A stretch of DNA of 64,000 bases from Dyella psychrodurans (lineage in GTDB: Bacteria; Pseudomonadota; Gammaproteobacteria; Xanthomonadales; Rhodanobacteraceae), in NCBI RefSeq assembly GCF_003363265.1, contig NZ_QRBF01000002.1, positions 431,741 to 495,740 of the forward strand, given 5' to 3'. The position numbers and the translations under genes were made by a program. Below the pieces are notes generated by a model. The model searched no databases. It was not told where the DNA came from and was given only the letters and a program-made list of their open reading frames with translations. Below are positions 28,042 through 37,571 of this stretch, piece after piece. Each line of letters opens with the position of its first letter. Positions within the stretch are counted from its first letter, which is position 1.

Positions 28042-29468
28042 TACCGGGCATCCTTTTTGTGCGAGGACGCATCGTCATTGACGGCGATGTTGGCGGGCGG
28101 TAGCGGCGCGCCGCCAAACGCCTTGTAAAGCGATACGTAGGCGAGGTCGCGTTCGGCGCGTGCCGAAATCAGTTCGAGTTGCGCGTTCTGCTGCGCGATC
28201 AGTGCGCCTTGCCATTCCAGCGTGCTGCTGAGGCCGAGGCCACGACGCTTGTCCACGGCGGCAGTGCTGCTATCGATCGCTTGCACGGCACGTTCGGCGG
28301 CGTCCTCGCGAAGCTGCAATTGCTGCAGGTCGCCCATCGCCGTTTCGGTTTCGGCAACACCTTGCAACACCGCCTGTCGGTAGGCATAGACCGCCGCCTT
28401 CAGCTCGTGAGCCTTGGAGTGCGCCTGCGCCACCCGCAGGCCCCAGTCGAACAAGGGCATGTCCACGACCGGGCCGAAGGAGAAGATCCCGTCCCCGGAG
28501 CGGAAGAACTGGTGGTGATGCAGAAGATTCACCGACCAATCCAGAGAGCTGCCCAGGCCGATATGCGGGTAGATGTCGGCGCGGCTGAGGCCGGCCTCTC
28601 CTGCGGCGCGAAACACATCCGCTTCGGCGCTGGCGATTTCCGGGCGCGTTCGCAGCAGGTCGGCGGGTGCGCTGGTGATTTGCCAGTTGCCCAGTTCGGG
28701 CTGCGTGCCCGCGTTCTCCAGCCATGCCGGATCGGGTTCGCTCTGGCCAAGCAGTACCGCAAGCTGCTGTGCATTGGCATTGATCGCGCGTTGCGGGTCA
28801 GTGAGCGCAATTTCTGTACGGGCAAGTTCTGCTTCGGCGGCAGCCACATCGGTGGCGGAGGCCAACTTCAGGTTTGCGCGAACCTGGACCAACCGCAGCT
28901 TTTCGCGGTCGGCATCGCGTACGGCGATGAGCAGGCGAGCCTGCTGTTGGGCCGTACGCAGTTCGATCCAGCAGCGGGCGACTTCGGCGACCAGCGTGAC
29001 GTAGGCGCTCTGCCATTGGGCCTGCGCCGCTTCGAGGTTGCCGCTTGCCAGACGGCGTGTGCTCTTCAGGGCGCCAAAGAACGGCAGCTCCCAGACGGCG
29101 TCGAAACCCACGATGAAATACGAAGCGCTGGCGTCCGGCTGAATGACCTGGTTGGTATCGGCCCGCAGGCTGGGCAGGTATTTGTCGGTGGCGTGGCTAT
29201 AAAGCACGCGGACCGCGAGCAATCGTTCGGACGCTGCGGCCTTGTCCAGATTGCCGTCCAGCGCGCGCTCGACCAGGGCGTTCAAGTCGGGATCGTTGAA
29301 TGCCTGCCACCAGCTATGCAGGTCTGGCCGCGCCGGACTCCCGGCCGGCGCGGCCGGAGCATTGCGCCAGGTTTGCGGTACAGGCGGCTTCAACGCCGGC
29401 AGCGGCGTAGCACTGCAGCCCGCCAGCAGGGTCAACGACAGTGCCGGGAGCAGACGCAGGCAGGTCAT
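28041..29468 (-). CDS. NodT/TolC-type outer-membrane efflux lipoprotein
   Basis: Encodes 475 residues from the ATG at 29468. The lipobox LLAGC follows a short signal peptide. Two OEP repeats of alternating beta-strands and long helices fill the rest (about 60-460), with WELPFFGALKS and MPLFDWGLR in equivalent positions. It is first in the operon channel-permease-ATPase-adaptor. Its stop overlaps the permease start by one base (TAATG), so the four genes make one complete tripartite exporter. Confidence 0.9.
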   Translation of the reverse strand: MTCLRLLPALSLTLLAGCSATPLPALKPPVPQTWRNAPAAPAGSPARPDLHSWWQAFNDPDLNALVERALDGNLDKAAASERLLAVRVLYSHATDKYLPSLRADTNQVIQPDASASYFIVGFDAVWELPFFGALKSTRRLASGNLEAAQAQWQSAYVTLVAEVARCWIELRTAQQQARLLIAVRDADREKLRLVQVRANLKLASATDVAAAEAELARTEIALTDPQRAINANAQQLAVLLGQSEPDPAWLENAGTQPELGNWQITSAPADLLRTRPEIASAEADVFRAAGEAGLSRADIYPHIGLGSSLDWSVNLLHHHQFFRSGDGIFSFGPVVDMPLFDWGLRVAQAHSKAHELKAAVYAYRQAVLQGVAETETAMGDLQQLQLREDAAERAVQAIDSSTAAVDKRRGLGLSSTLEWQGALIAQQNAQLELISARAERDLAYVSLYKAFGGAPLPPANIAVNDDASSHKKDAR

Positions 29469-29668
29469 CGATAGACGACCAAATCGAAGCGGGTGGCGCA
29501 AAGCGGACTCGTGCACGGGCTGGAGAACCATTGATGATGCGTGCAAATCGTAAGCATAGCGGGTTGGACCTCTGTTTTGGCTTACTTACATGAGCCTTGC
29601 ATACCTAGAAAGGAGACAGAAAGGGGTGACTCGCCAAGATGAGTCTCATCTTGATGCTGGAGTGGTGC

Positions 29669-30370
29669 GTGACTGCCTGGAACATCCTCTGCGACTTTGA
29701 CGGCACGATCTCCGTCGAAGACGTGATCGACTCGCTGCTCGACCGTTTCGGCCGCCCCGGTTGGGAGGCGCTGGAACAGGATTGGCGCGCCGGTCGCATC
29801 GGTTCGCGTGAGTGCATGAGCGGGCAGGTCGGGTTGCTGGACATGCGCAAGGACGAGCTGGACGGCCATCTGGACGGCTTGTGGATCGATCACGCTTTCC
29901 CGGCTTTCGTGGCGCGTGCCACGGAGCTGAAAACGCCCATCCGCGTTGTCAGCGACGGTCTGGATTACGCCATTCACCGCATCCTCGGCCGCTATGGCCT
30001 GGACCATCTCCCGCTGGCGGCCAACCATCTGGCTCCGGCGACGCCGCCCCGCCAGTGGCAGCTTACCTCGCCGTTCCAGGCCGATGGCTGCCGCAGCGGC
30101 ACGTGCAAGTGCGCCTGCGCGGCGCAGGCGCGCGCGGGTGGCGCCAAAACCTTGCTGATCGGCGACGGCGCATCCGACTTCTGCGCCGCCGATCGCGTCG
30201 ATTTCGTATTCGCCAAGCACCGCCTGATCGAGCACTGCCGTGCGGCAGGTATTCCTTACGTGCCGATCACCGGCTTCGAGGATGCGCTCGAATTGTTGCC
30301 GCGTCTGCTTGATGGCAGCTTGCTGGCCGAGCACACGCCTCACGTATTGCCAGCGGTTTCCAACTTCTAA
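29669..30370 (+). CDS. HAD-superfamily phosphatase (MtnX/SerB-like, subclass IB)
   Basis: Encodes 233 residues from a GTG at 29669 with TGGAG seven bases upstream. ILCDFDGTIS holds the nucleophile aspartate, VVSDGLDY is motif II, and LIGDGASDFCAA is motif III/IV. The insertion and length fit MtnX-like or phosphoserine-phosphatase-like enzymes. A CKCACAAQ cluster of cysteines (about 146-151) is unusual. An aminotransferase follows after 26 bases, so the pair may act in one pathway that dephosphorylates and transaminates a small metabolite. Confidence 0.8.
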   Translation: MTAWNILCDFDGTISVEDVIDSLLDRFGRPGWEALEQDWRAGRIGSRECMSGQVGLLDMRKDELDGHLDGLWIDHAFPAFVARATELKTPIRVVSDGLDYAIHRILGRYGLDHLPLAANHLAPATPPRQWQLTSPFQADGCRSGTCKCACAAQARAGGAKTLLIGDGASDFCAADRVDFVFAKHRLIEHCRAAGIPYVPITGFEDALELLPRLLDGSLLAEHTPHVLPAVSNF

Positions 30371-30396
30371 TCCGTTTTCCCCTTCAGGTTTTTCCC

Positions 30397-31806
30397 ATGA
30401 ATGCTTACGATCCGAACGCCGCAACAGGCGTGATTCCTGACGCCCAGCTGCTGGCCGACGAGGCGCAGTACAGCTCTTTTGGCGATACCGTTCACTACGT
30501 CGATCCGCCGAAGATCTTCCGTCATGGCGAAGGCAGCTGGATGTACGACACCGCCGGCGTGCCGTTCCTCGATCTGCAGATGTGGTACTCGGCCGTCAAC
30601 TTCGGTTACGGCAACAAGCGCTTGAACGACACGCTGAAGCGCCAGATCGACGTGCTGCCGCAGGTGGCCAGCCAGTATCTCCACCAGACGCGCATCGAAC
30701 TCGCCAAGACCATTGCAGTCGACGCGCAGCAGAAGTTCGGCCTGAAGGGCCGCGTGCACTTCAACGTCGGCGGCGCGCAGGCGGTGGAGGATTCGCTCAA
30801 GCTCGTGCGCAATTACAAGAACGGCAAGAGCCTGATGTTCGCCTTCGAAGGCGGTTATCACGGCCGCACGCTCGGCGCGTCGTCGATTACTTCCAGCTAC
30901 CGCTATCGTCGTCGCTTCGGTCATTTCGGCGAACGCGCGATGTTCATTCCGTTCCCGTACCCGTTCCGTCGCCCGAAGGGCATGACGCCGGAAGAATATT
31001 CCGATGCGTGCGTGCGCCAGTTCGAGCGTCTGTTCGAAACCGAGTACAACGGCGTGTGGGATCCCAAGGTCGGCCAGGCTGAATACGCGGCGTTCTATGT
31101 GGAGCCGATCCAAGGCACCGGCGGTTACGTCGTGCCGCCGCGCAATTTCTTCAAAGACCTCAAGAAGGTGCTCGACAAGTACGGCATCCTGATGGTGGTC
31201 GACGAAATCCAGATGGGCTTCTGGCGCACCGGCAAGCTGTGGTCGATCGAACACTTCGGCGTGACGCCGGACATCATCGTGTTCGGCAAGGCGCTGACCA
31301 ATGGCCTCAATCCGTTGTCGGGCCTGTGGGCGCGCGAAGAAATGATCAACCCGACGATCTTCCCGCCGGGCTCCACGCACTCCACCTTCAACTCCAATCC
31401 GCTTGGCACGTCGCTCGGTCTTGAAGTGATCAAGATGGGTTACGAGCTGAACTACGAGAAGACCGTGGCCGAGAAGGGCGCGCACTTCCTCGACGCTCTG
31501 AAGGATTTGCAGAAGCGCCACAAGGAAATCGGTGACGTCGACGGTTTGGGTTTGGCGCTACGCGCCGAGATCTGCACTGACGACGGCTTCACGCCGAACA
31601 AGGCATTGTTGGACAAGATGGTCGACATTGGCCTGGCAGGGGATCTGGAGCACAAAGGCAAGAAGATCGGCCTCGTGCTGGACGTGGGCGGTTGGTACAA
31701 GAACGTCATCACGTTCGCGCCGTCGCTGGATATCACCCACGAAGAAATCGATCTCGCCGTTGCGCTGCTCGACCAGTTGCTTACCAAGGCGAAGAAAGCG
31801 ATGTGA
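30397..31806 (+). CDS. Class III PLP-dependent aminotransferase
   Basis: Encodes 469 residues. FNVGGAQAVEDSLKL, FEGGYHGRTLGASS, VVDEIQMGFWRTG (PLP-ring aspartate) and VFGKALTNGLNPLSG (PLP lysine) are class III (ornithine/GABA/4-aminobutyrate group) signatures. The acceptor specificity cannot be read. It is coupled to the HAD phosphatase. A terminator within the 3' end of the convergent kinase gene closes the unit. Confidence 0.9.
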   Translation: MNAYDPNAATGVIPDAQLLADEAQYSSFGDTVHYVDPPKIFRHGEGSWMYDTAGVPFLDLQMWYSAVNFGYGNKRLNDTLKRQIDVLPQVASQYLHQTRIELAKTIAVDAQQKFGLKGRVHFNVGGAQAVEDSLKLVRNYKNGKSLMFAFEGGYHGRTLGASSITSSYRYRRRFGHFGERAMFIPFPYPFRRPKGMTPEEYSDACVRQFERLFETEYNGVWDPKVGQAEYAAFYVEPIQGTGGYVVPPRNFFKDLKKVLDKYGILMVVDEIQMGFWRTGKLWSIEHFGVTPDIIVFGKALTNGLNPLSGLWAREEMINPTIFPPGSTHSTFNSNPLGTSLGLEVIKMGYELNYEKTVAEKGAHFLDALKDLQKRHKEIGDVDGLGLALRAEICTDDGFTPNKALLDKMVDIGLAGDLEHKGKKIGLVLDVGGWYKNVITFAPSLDITHEEIDLAVALLDQLLTKAKKAM

Positions 31807-31816
31807 TGTGTTTACG

Positions 31817-31849
31817 CCCTCTTCCTTCCGGGGAGGGGGTTGGGCGAGG
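31817..31849 (+). repeat. Dispersed palindromic repeat, copy 3a
   Basis: CCCTCTTCC-TT-CCGGGGAGGGGGTTGGGCGAGG, a diverged member of the family seen at 5871 and 13350. It lies just after the aminotransferase stop. Confidence 0.65.
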
Positions 31850-31935
31850 TTTCAACCTTGCCGTGTTCTTCATGGTTGCGACGACGTTGCTTTGACTCTC
31901 TCGTGCGCGAAGCAACGTTCCCGCAAGCGTGTCCG

Positions 31936-31969
31936 CTCACCCCATCCCTCTCCCCGGAGGGAGAGGGAG
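31936..31969 (-). repeat. Dispersed palindromic repeat, copy 3b (inverted)
   Basis: CTCACCCCATCCCTCTCCCC-GGAGGGAGAGGG, the inverted partner of copy 3a, giving a third inverted doublet with about 86 bases between the arms. Confidence 0.7.
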
Positions 31970-32018
31970 CCAAACTCGGTTTTTGTCGATGTTCCCATGC
32001 AGGGGAAGCTGGCAAACA

Positions 32019-32048
32019 CGGCGACGCTCAGGCGTCGCCGTTTTTTTT
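32019..32048 (+). terminator. Rho-independent terminator for the HAD-aminotransferase unit
   Basis: CGGCGACGC-TCAG-GCGTCGCCG followed by eight T. The hairpin includes the last codons and stop of the convergent sensor kinase gene, so the terminator is built from coding sequence. Confidence 0.9.
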
Positions 32049-33446
32049 CGACGCTGGGCAGACAGGCAGCATGATCTCGACGCGCAGGCCGCCTTCGCTG
32101 CCCGCCATGTAACGCGCCGATCCGTTGTGCCATTCGGCGATGCGCTGAACGATGGCGAGTCCCAATCCGCTGCCTTCTTCCTGGCAACCCGGCACGCGGA
32201 AGAAACGTTCGCCCAATCGCTCGATCCAGTTGGGCGGTACGCCAGGGCCGTTGTCTTCCACGGACAGGCAGATGTGATTGCCTTCGCGAGCGAGCGAGAC
32301 GGTCATCAGGCTGCCGCGTCCGGCATAGCGCAAGCCGTTGTCGATCAGGTTGTCCAGCATTTCCTGGATGCGATGGCGGTCGCCGTCGATCCACAGCGGC
32401 ATGGAAGAGCCGTCGTAACCAAGATCGATGCCAGCCGCCAGCGCTTCGTGAACGCGCAGCCCCACCAATTCGGGAATGACCGTCGTGAGATTCAGCGGTT
32501 CGGTATCGCCTGCTTCATGCGCGATGGTCTGGGCGCGCGTCAGCGCGAGCAGTTGACTGGAAGTGCGGTTGGCGCGCTGGATCAGACGCTGGATGTGGTT
32601 GAGCGCATCCGAGATCGTCTCCGGATCGGAGCTGGACTGCGCGCGTTCCGCGTGCACGCTCAGACCGGCGAGCGGGGTGCGCAATTGATGCGCGGCATCC
32701 GCGATGAAGCGTTCGTGCAAGGCAAGCATGCTGCGCAGGCGCCCGAACAATCCATCGATGGTGCGCGTCAGCGGCAGGATTTCCGCCGGCACCTCCGCAT
32801 CGCCGATGGGCGCGAGATCGTGTTCGCGATTGGCAAGTTGCTCGGTCAGCGGATCGAGCTGACGCAAACCGGTGCGGACGCCGAACCACACGAGCAGGAA
32901 TGCCGCAATGATCAACAGCGCTTGCGCAGGAATGCTGAGCAGAAGAATCTGCCGCGCTTCCTGATGACGATCGCGCAGCGTTTCGGCGACAGTCACTTCC
33001 AGCTCATCGCTCGGATCGCGGGTGTCGCTTATCAACACGCTGGCCGCGCGCAATGCGTGCTTGTCGATCTGCACGTCGTAGAGCAACGGCGCATCGCCCT
33101 TGTGCGACATGCCGCTGGGCGGCCGTACGGCCGGATTGCCGGCGATCAGCCCGTGCCTGGTGCTGAAGACGCTGAAATAGTTGCGACCTTCCGGTTCGTA
33201 TTCGAGCAGGAACTGTGCCTGCGACGAAACGCGGCCATCCGGGCTTTCGGTGGCCATCATCTGAACCAGTGTCAACGTGTCGTTGATGAGGTCTTTGTCG
33301 TGAACGTGATTGGCGTAGATCAGCGCACCGACGTAGGTGATAAGGCTGTTTACCAGCAGCAACACCATCAACGGCACCAGCAGCGTGGTCATCAGGCGCC
33401 TGCGCAGGCTCTGGCGTCCATCGCGCCACAGCATACGCTGGCTCAT
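32028..33446 (-). CDS. Two-component sensor histidine kinase (QseC/TctE-like)
   Basis: Encodes 472 residues. Spans at about 20-42 and 165-190 enclose a periplasmic sensor domain of about 120 residues. HAMP-like linker, H-box DAAHQLRTPLAGL, N-box NLIDNGLRY, G1 DNGPG and G2 GSGLGLAI follow. It should phosphorylate the response regulator encoded just upstream, whose stop overlaps its start by four bases. The signal is unknown; TctE relatives sense carboxylates. Confidence 0.92.
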   Translation of the reverse strand: MSQRMLWRDGRQSLRRRLMTTLLVPLMVLLLVNSLITYVGALIYANHVHDKDLINDTLTLVQMMATESPDGRVSSQAQFLLEYEPEGRNYFSVFSTRHGLIAGNPAVRPPSGMSHKGDAPLLYDVQIDKHALRAASVLISDTRDPSDELEVTVAETLRDRHQEARQILLLSIPAQALLIIAAFLLVWFGVRTGLRQLDPLTEQLANREHDLAPIGDAEVPAEILPLTRTIDGLFGRLRSMLALHERFIADAAHQLRTPLAGLSVHAERAQSSSDPETISDALNHIQRLIQRANRTSSQLLALTRAQTIAHEAGDTEPLNLTTVIPELVGLRVHEALAAGIDLGYDGSSMPLWIDGDRHRIQEMLDNLIDNGLRYAGRGSLMTVSLAREGNHICLSVEDNGPGVPPNWIERLGERFFRVPGCQEEGSGLGLAIVQRIAEWHNGSARYMAGSEGGLRVEIMLPVCPASKKNGDA

Positions 33447-34117
33447 GCTTCCTTCACCTCTTCCAGCAGATAACCGAGGCCGCGAATGGTGCGCACCTGC
33501 GTGCCGGAATCGACCAGTTTGCGACGCAAGCGGTAGATCGCGATATCCAGGCCGTTGTCGGTAAGTTCTTCGTCCCAGCTGCACAGTGCCTCGATAAGCT
33601 GGGCACGACTGGTCACGCGGTCGGGTCGGGCGGCGAGTGCTTCGAGCAGGCCGAATTCGCGTGCGGTGAGTTCGAGCGGCGTGTCTTCGACCCATGCGCG
33701 ATGACCGGGGAGATCGAGGCGCAAACGTCCCAACGTAAGCTCCGGCGCACCTTGCGTGGTGTAGCGACGCAGCAGCGCGCGCACACGCGCTTCGAATTCG
33801 GCCAGCGCAAACGGCTTGACCAGATAATCGTCCGCGCCCAGATCCAGCACGCGCACGCGTTCGCGCAGGCCTTCGCGCGCGGTGATCACCAACACGGGCA
33901 AACCGCTTCCACGGCGACGCACGCGCTGCAGCACTTCACTCCCATCCAGCCCGGGAAGGCCGAGGTCGAGCACCAGCAGATCGTATGGCGTGTCCTTGAG
34001 CGCAGCGTCCGCACGCACGCCATCAGATACATGGTCAACGGCATGACCGCCCTGACGCAGCGCCGCACTCACGCCGGCGGCGATGGAGGGATCGTCTTCG
34101 GCTATCAGGATGCGCAT
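33443..34117 (-). CDS. OmpR/PhoB-family response regulator
   Basis: Encodes 224 residues. The receiver domain has the acidic pair EDD (7-9), phosphoacceptor D51 in LLVLDLGLPG, and LVKPF with the conserved lysine. The C-terminal winged helix (about 125-220) ends with VRTIRGLGYLL. It is first gene of the pair with the kinase. Targets are unknown; the divergent M1 peptidase gene is a candidate. Confidence 0.93.
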   Translation of the reverse strand: MRILIAEDDPSIAAGVSAALRQGGHAVDHVSDGVRADAALKDTPYDLLVLDLGLPGLDGSEVLQRVRRRGSGLPVLVITAREGLRERVRVLDLGADDYLVKPFALAEFEARVRALLRRYTTQGAPELTLGRLRLDLPGHRAWVEDTPLELTAREFGLLEALAARPDRVTSRAQLIEALCSWDEELTDNGLDIAIYRLRRKLVDSGTQVRTIRGLGYLLEEVKEA

Positions 34118-34429
34118 GATCCGCGGGCTCCTTCAAGCGCATGTCGCTTCAGTATTATTTTCATGGATTTCAGAAACTTCCGGTGCTTTATGCACACGTC
34201 GCGTGCCCCGATGCGTGCAGCTTAACGCTTGCGGTGCAGCGCGCACAGATCCAGACAGGTAAGGTATAAGGGACAAGCGAGCTGCTACCGAGTTCATGAC
34301 AGGTCGCCGCAAGGGCGTCGAACCTTCATGCATGTCCCAAGGAATGGCCGTGACCTATGGCCGATGTTCCCTGGATGGGCTTGCCTCACGCTCGACAATC
34401 ATCGCCATCATCTCGAGGGGAGACGCACG
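34118..34429. other. Divergent intergenic region between response regulator and M1 peptidase
   Basis: These 312 bases hold no gene I can support. There is an AT-rich patch (GTATTATTTTCATGG, about 34152-34166) near the response regulator start, and a TATAAG -10-like box in GGTATAAGG (about 34263-34271) pointing toward the peptidase. I found no clear response-regulator direct repeat. Confidence 0.5.
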
Positions 34430-36661
34430 ATGAGGTTTGCATGGGGAAGGGGCGGGCCGTGGCTCGCCGCATGGGTCGTGTTGTGGTCGTGCCAGGCTGG
34501 AGCGCAGACGAAGGCGCCTGCTGCGAATCCGCAGCCTGCTTTGACGTCGACGATGGCGAACGCAGAGGAAGAAATTCCCTTCGCGCCGGCGCACGACACC
34601 ATCATCACGCAACAGAGCGCTGCCAATGCGTGGGGCGGCGAGCGCACGGGCAACGAGCCCACGCTTTCCGATCGCGTCGTGAGCTACAACATCGATGCGG
34701 AGCTGGATGCCGCCAAGCATGCGGTCACCGGCAAGGAGCACATGACGTGGCGCAATCGCAGCGACCGCGAGGTGCGGAGCGTCTACTTCCACATGTATCT
34801 CAATGCCTTCCAGAACGAAGGCAGCACATTCTTTACCGAGCGCAAAGTTTTGACCGCGCATGGTTCGTCGCGCGGCAATGCCGTGCTTGAAAAAGGGCAA
34901 TGGGGTTGGGTCCGCTTGCAGCAAGTGCAGCAGAACGGCGCGGATCTGAAGTGGAGCTACGTCCATCCCGATGGCGGCCCGGAGACGGATCAGACCGTCG
35001 TACGCATCGACCTTGCGCAACCCGTGCCTGCCGGCGGCACACTCGCCTTGGATATCAACTTCCTGAGCCAATTACCGCGCGTGGTGGAACGCACGGGCTG
35101 GTGGGGCGACTTCAACCTGATCGGACAGTGGTTCCCGAAGATCGCCGTACTGGAACTGCCGGGTGAACGCGGCGCCACGCAGGTACGCTGGAACGCGCAC
35201 GAATTCCACTTCAACAGCGAGTTCTATGCCGACTTCGGTTTGTACGATGTGCACCTGACGGTGCCGAGCGATTACACGGTGGGTGCGGTCGGCAAGCTGC
35301 AGGGAACGCCGGTACAGAAGGGCGGCAAAACCACGTATCACTACGTGCAAGGCGACGTGCACGATTTCGCATGGGTGGCCGCGAAGGGCTTCAAGACGCT
35401 GGACGGCACCTACGAAGGACCTGGCAGCCCGAAGGTGGCAGTGCGCGTGATCTATCCGCCGGAATACGAAGGCGCCGCTGCGCCGACGCTGAAATCGAGC
35501 ATTGATGCCATCGGTTACTTCTCCAGAACACTTGGCCCGTATCCCTATGAAACGGTGACCGCCGTCATTCCGCCTTACAACGCGAACGAGGCGGGTGGCA
35601 TGGAGTATCCGACCTTCTTCACTTCCGAAGGTTTCAAAAAGGTCGAGCCGGATACGTACGCGCAGATGTTCAGCGATTTCGTGAACATCCATGAATTCGG
35701 CCACGGTTATTTCTACGGCATCATTGCTTCCAACGAATTCGAAGAGCCCATGCTCGACGAGGGTTGCAACGAATATTGGGACAACCGCATGTTGCGCGAG
35801 CGCCACCAGGATCTGGTGCTTGCCACGCCGTTCACCAAATCGTTGGGTATCACGCCGCACTTTAATGGCTTTGTGTTCGAACGCCTCACCGCCACCTTGT
35901 ATCACCCGGCCGATCCGCTCGCCCAGAACAGCTGGGATCGCCTGTCGGGCACAAGCTACGGTACGGTCTATTCGCGGACCACAACGGCCATGCACGATCT
36001 GGAGGAACGCCTTGGCAAACCTGCCTTGGAGCGCGCCTACCGCCTCTATTACCAGCGCTGGCGTTTCCGTCATCCGTCCGTGGCCGATTTGCGCGCGGCG
36101 CTGATCGACAGTTCCGGCAATGCCAAGGATGTCGATGCGATCTTCAACGAGTATGTCTACGGCACCGCGTTTATCGACGACAAGGTGGCGGACATCGACT
36201 CGTACGAAGTGCTGCCAGAGGCGGGTGTGACGTGGAAAGACGGCAAGCAGACCGAGGTGGTCGCCAAGGAGCTGGACAAGCAGGTCGACAAGGAGCGCAG
36301 CGACTGGGACAAGGCGCATCCCCATGCGAAACCCGGCGCCCCGGGTCCTTTTCCGTGGCACAGCACCGTGACCGTCACGCGTAGCGGTGTGTCGGCACCC
36401 GAAGTGTTGCGCGTGACCTTCGAGGACGGTACGCATCAAGACGTCACCTGGAACGACGATCGTCGCTGGGCACGTTTCGATTTCATCAAGCCCGGCAAGG
36501 CGGTATCGGCCGAGCTCGATCCGGATCAGCACAACTATCTCGATCGCGACAAGCTCAACAACAGCTTGACGACCCAACCCAATGGCGCAGCTTCGAGGCG
36601 CTGGACTGCCGACGTAGCCGCCGTGCTGCAGACCCTTTACTCCATGCTGGTGACACTGTGA
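34430..36661 (+). CDS. Secreted M1-family metallopeptidase
   Basis: Encodes 743 residues from the ATG at 34430 preceded by GAGGGGAGA. A signal peptide (about 1-25, cleaved after GAQA) directs it to the periplasm. HEFGH (421-425) followed exactly 18 residues later by E444 is the HExxH-x18-E zinc site of M1 enzymes, and GGMEYPT (about 390) replaces the GAMEN exopeptidase motif. Substrate is unknown. The C-terminal 200 residues are not typical of aminopeptidase N. A membrane-protein gene starts at its stop codon. Confidence 0.88.
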   Translation: MRFAWGRGGPWLAAWVVLWSCQAGAQTKAPAANPQPALTSTMANAEEEIPFAPAHDTIITQQSAANAWGGERTGNEPTLSDRVVSYNIDAELDAAKHAVTGKEHMTWRNRSDREVRSVYFHMYLNAFQNEGSTFFTERKVLTAHGSSRGNAVLEKGQWGWVRLQQVQQNGADLKWSYVHPDGGPETDQTVVRIDLAQPVPAGGTLALDINFLSQLPRVVERTGWWGDFNLIGQWFPKIAVLELPGERGATQVRWNAHEFHFNSEFYADFGLYDVHLTVPSDYTVGAVGKLQGTPVQKGGKTTYHYVQGDVHDFAWVAAKGFKTLDGTYEGPGSPKVAVRVIYPPEYEGAAAPTLKSSIDAIGYFSRTLGPYPYETVTAVIPPYNANEAGGMEYPTFFTSEGFKKVEPDTYAQMFSDFVNIHEFGHGYFYGIIASNEFEEPMLDEGCNEYWDNRMLRERHQDLVLATPFTKSLGITPHFNGFVFERLTATLYHPADPLAQNSWDRLSGTSYGTVYSRTTTAMHDLEERLGKPALERAYRLYYQRWRFRHPSVADLRAALIDSSGNAKDVDAIFNEYVYGTAFIDDKVADIDSYEVLPEAGVTWKDGKQTEVVAKELDKQVDKERSDWDKAHPHAKPGAPGPFPWHSTVTVTRSGVSAPEVLRVTFEDGTHQDVTWNDDRRWARFDFIKPGKAVSAELDPDQHNYLDRDKLNNSLTTQPNGAASRRWTADVAAVLQTLYSMLVTL

Positions 36662-37569
36662 TGGCCAACAACATGTCTCGTTCCGCAGGCTTGGGTGCTC
36701 TGCTGTCCGCCATGGTCGCGGCCGTTCAGTGGCGTTTGCTGCTGCTGTGGATGTTGATCATGCTGATACCGGCGACGGTGGTTGCGTTGCCGTTGTGGAA
36801 GATGCTGGGCGGCATGATGGATACCTCAGTGCATTCCGCCGAATGGGCGCAGCACTTCAACGATCTCATGTTTAGTGACGTGATCATGAGCCTCTCCGAG
36901 CATCCGCAATGGCTGACGGCGGCAACCTTGCTGGGGTTGTTGTTTACCTTGCTGCTGTCGCCGTTCCTGGATGGCATGATCGTCGGCAGCGGTCGCGCCG
37001 GGCGCCGCCTGAGCTTCGGCGCATTGTTGCAAAACGGCCTGATCGAATACGGCCGCATGTTTCGGGTGATGCTCTGGTCGGTGCTGCTTTACGGCATCGT
37101 CGCAGCGGTGTTCGGCGCGGCATCGCATATGACGGAGAAGCACGCGGAAACGGCCGTGCTCGAGTCGCAGGTCGACGCTTACCACAGCATCGTGCACTGG
37201 GTGCTGTTGATCGTATTCGTGCTTGTGCAGTCGATCGTGGAGTCCACGCGCTCGGCTTTCATCGCCGATACGAGCTTGCGTTCGGCCACACGTGCATTGG
37301 GGCGTGGTTTCCGGCAGTTATTCAAGCGCCCGCTGCGCACCTTGCTGTTCTACATCGTCGTGACGCTGGTTGGCTTGCTGATGGCGTCGGTGTTTGCGGT
37401 GGCGCGCATCCACGTCACCGCGTTCGGCATGGGCTTCCTGATTGCGCTGGTGCTCAGCCAGCTGATCGTGGTGGCGATTGGCTGGATGCGCACGGCGCGC
37501 CTGTTCGCCTTGGCCGGAGTGGCTCGGTCGATCGTTCCGGGTTCCAGGCCGCAGGCCGAGTATCGATAA
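36661..37569 (+). CDS. Multi-span membrane protein of unknown function
   Basis: Encodes 302 residues (303 if the adjacent GTG at 36658 is used). About six hydrophobic spans are visible: near 20-42, 80-102, 125-148, 178-198, 235-258 and 262-285. I see no catalytic motif. It is translationally coupled to the M1 peptidase (GTGATGG), so a shared role, such as processing or transport of peptides at the membrane, is inferred. Confidence 0.7.
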   Translation: MANNMSRSAGLGALLSAMVAAVQWRLLLLWMLIMLIPATVVALPLWKMLGGMMDTSVHSAEWAQHFNDLMFSDVIMSLSEHPQWLTAATLLGLLFTLLLSPFLDGMIVGSGRAGRRLSFGALLQNGLIEYGRMFRVMLWSVLLYGIVAAVFGAASHMTEKHAETAVLESQVDAYHSIVHWVLLIVFVLVQSIVESTRSAFIADTSLRSATRALGRGFRQLFKRPLRTLLFYIVVTLVGLLMASVFAVARIHVTAFGMGFLIALVLSQLIVVAIGWMRTARLFALAGVARSIVPGSRPQAEYR

Positions 37570-37571
37570 GC

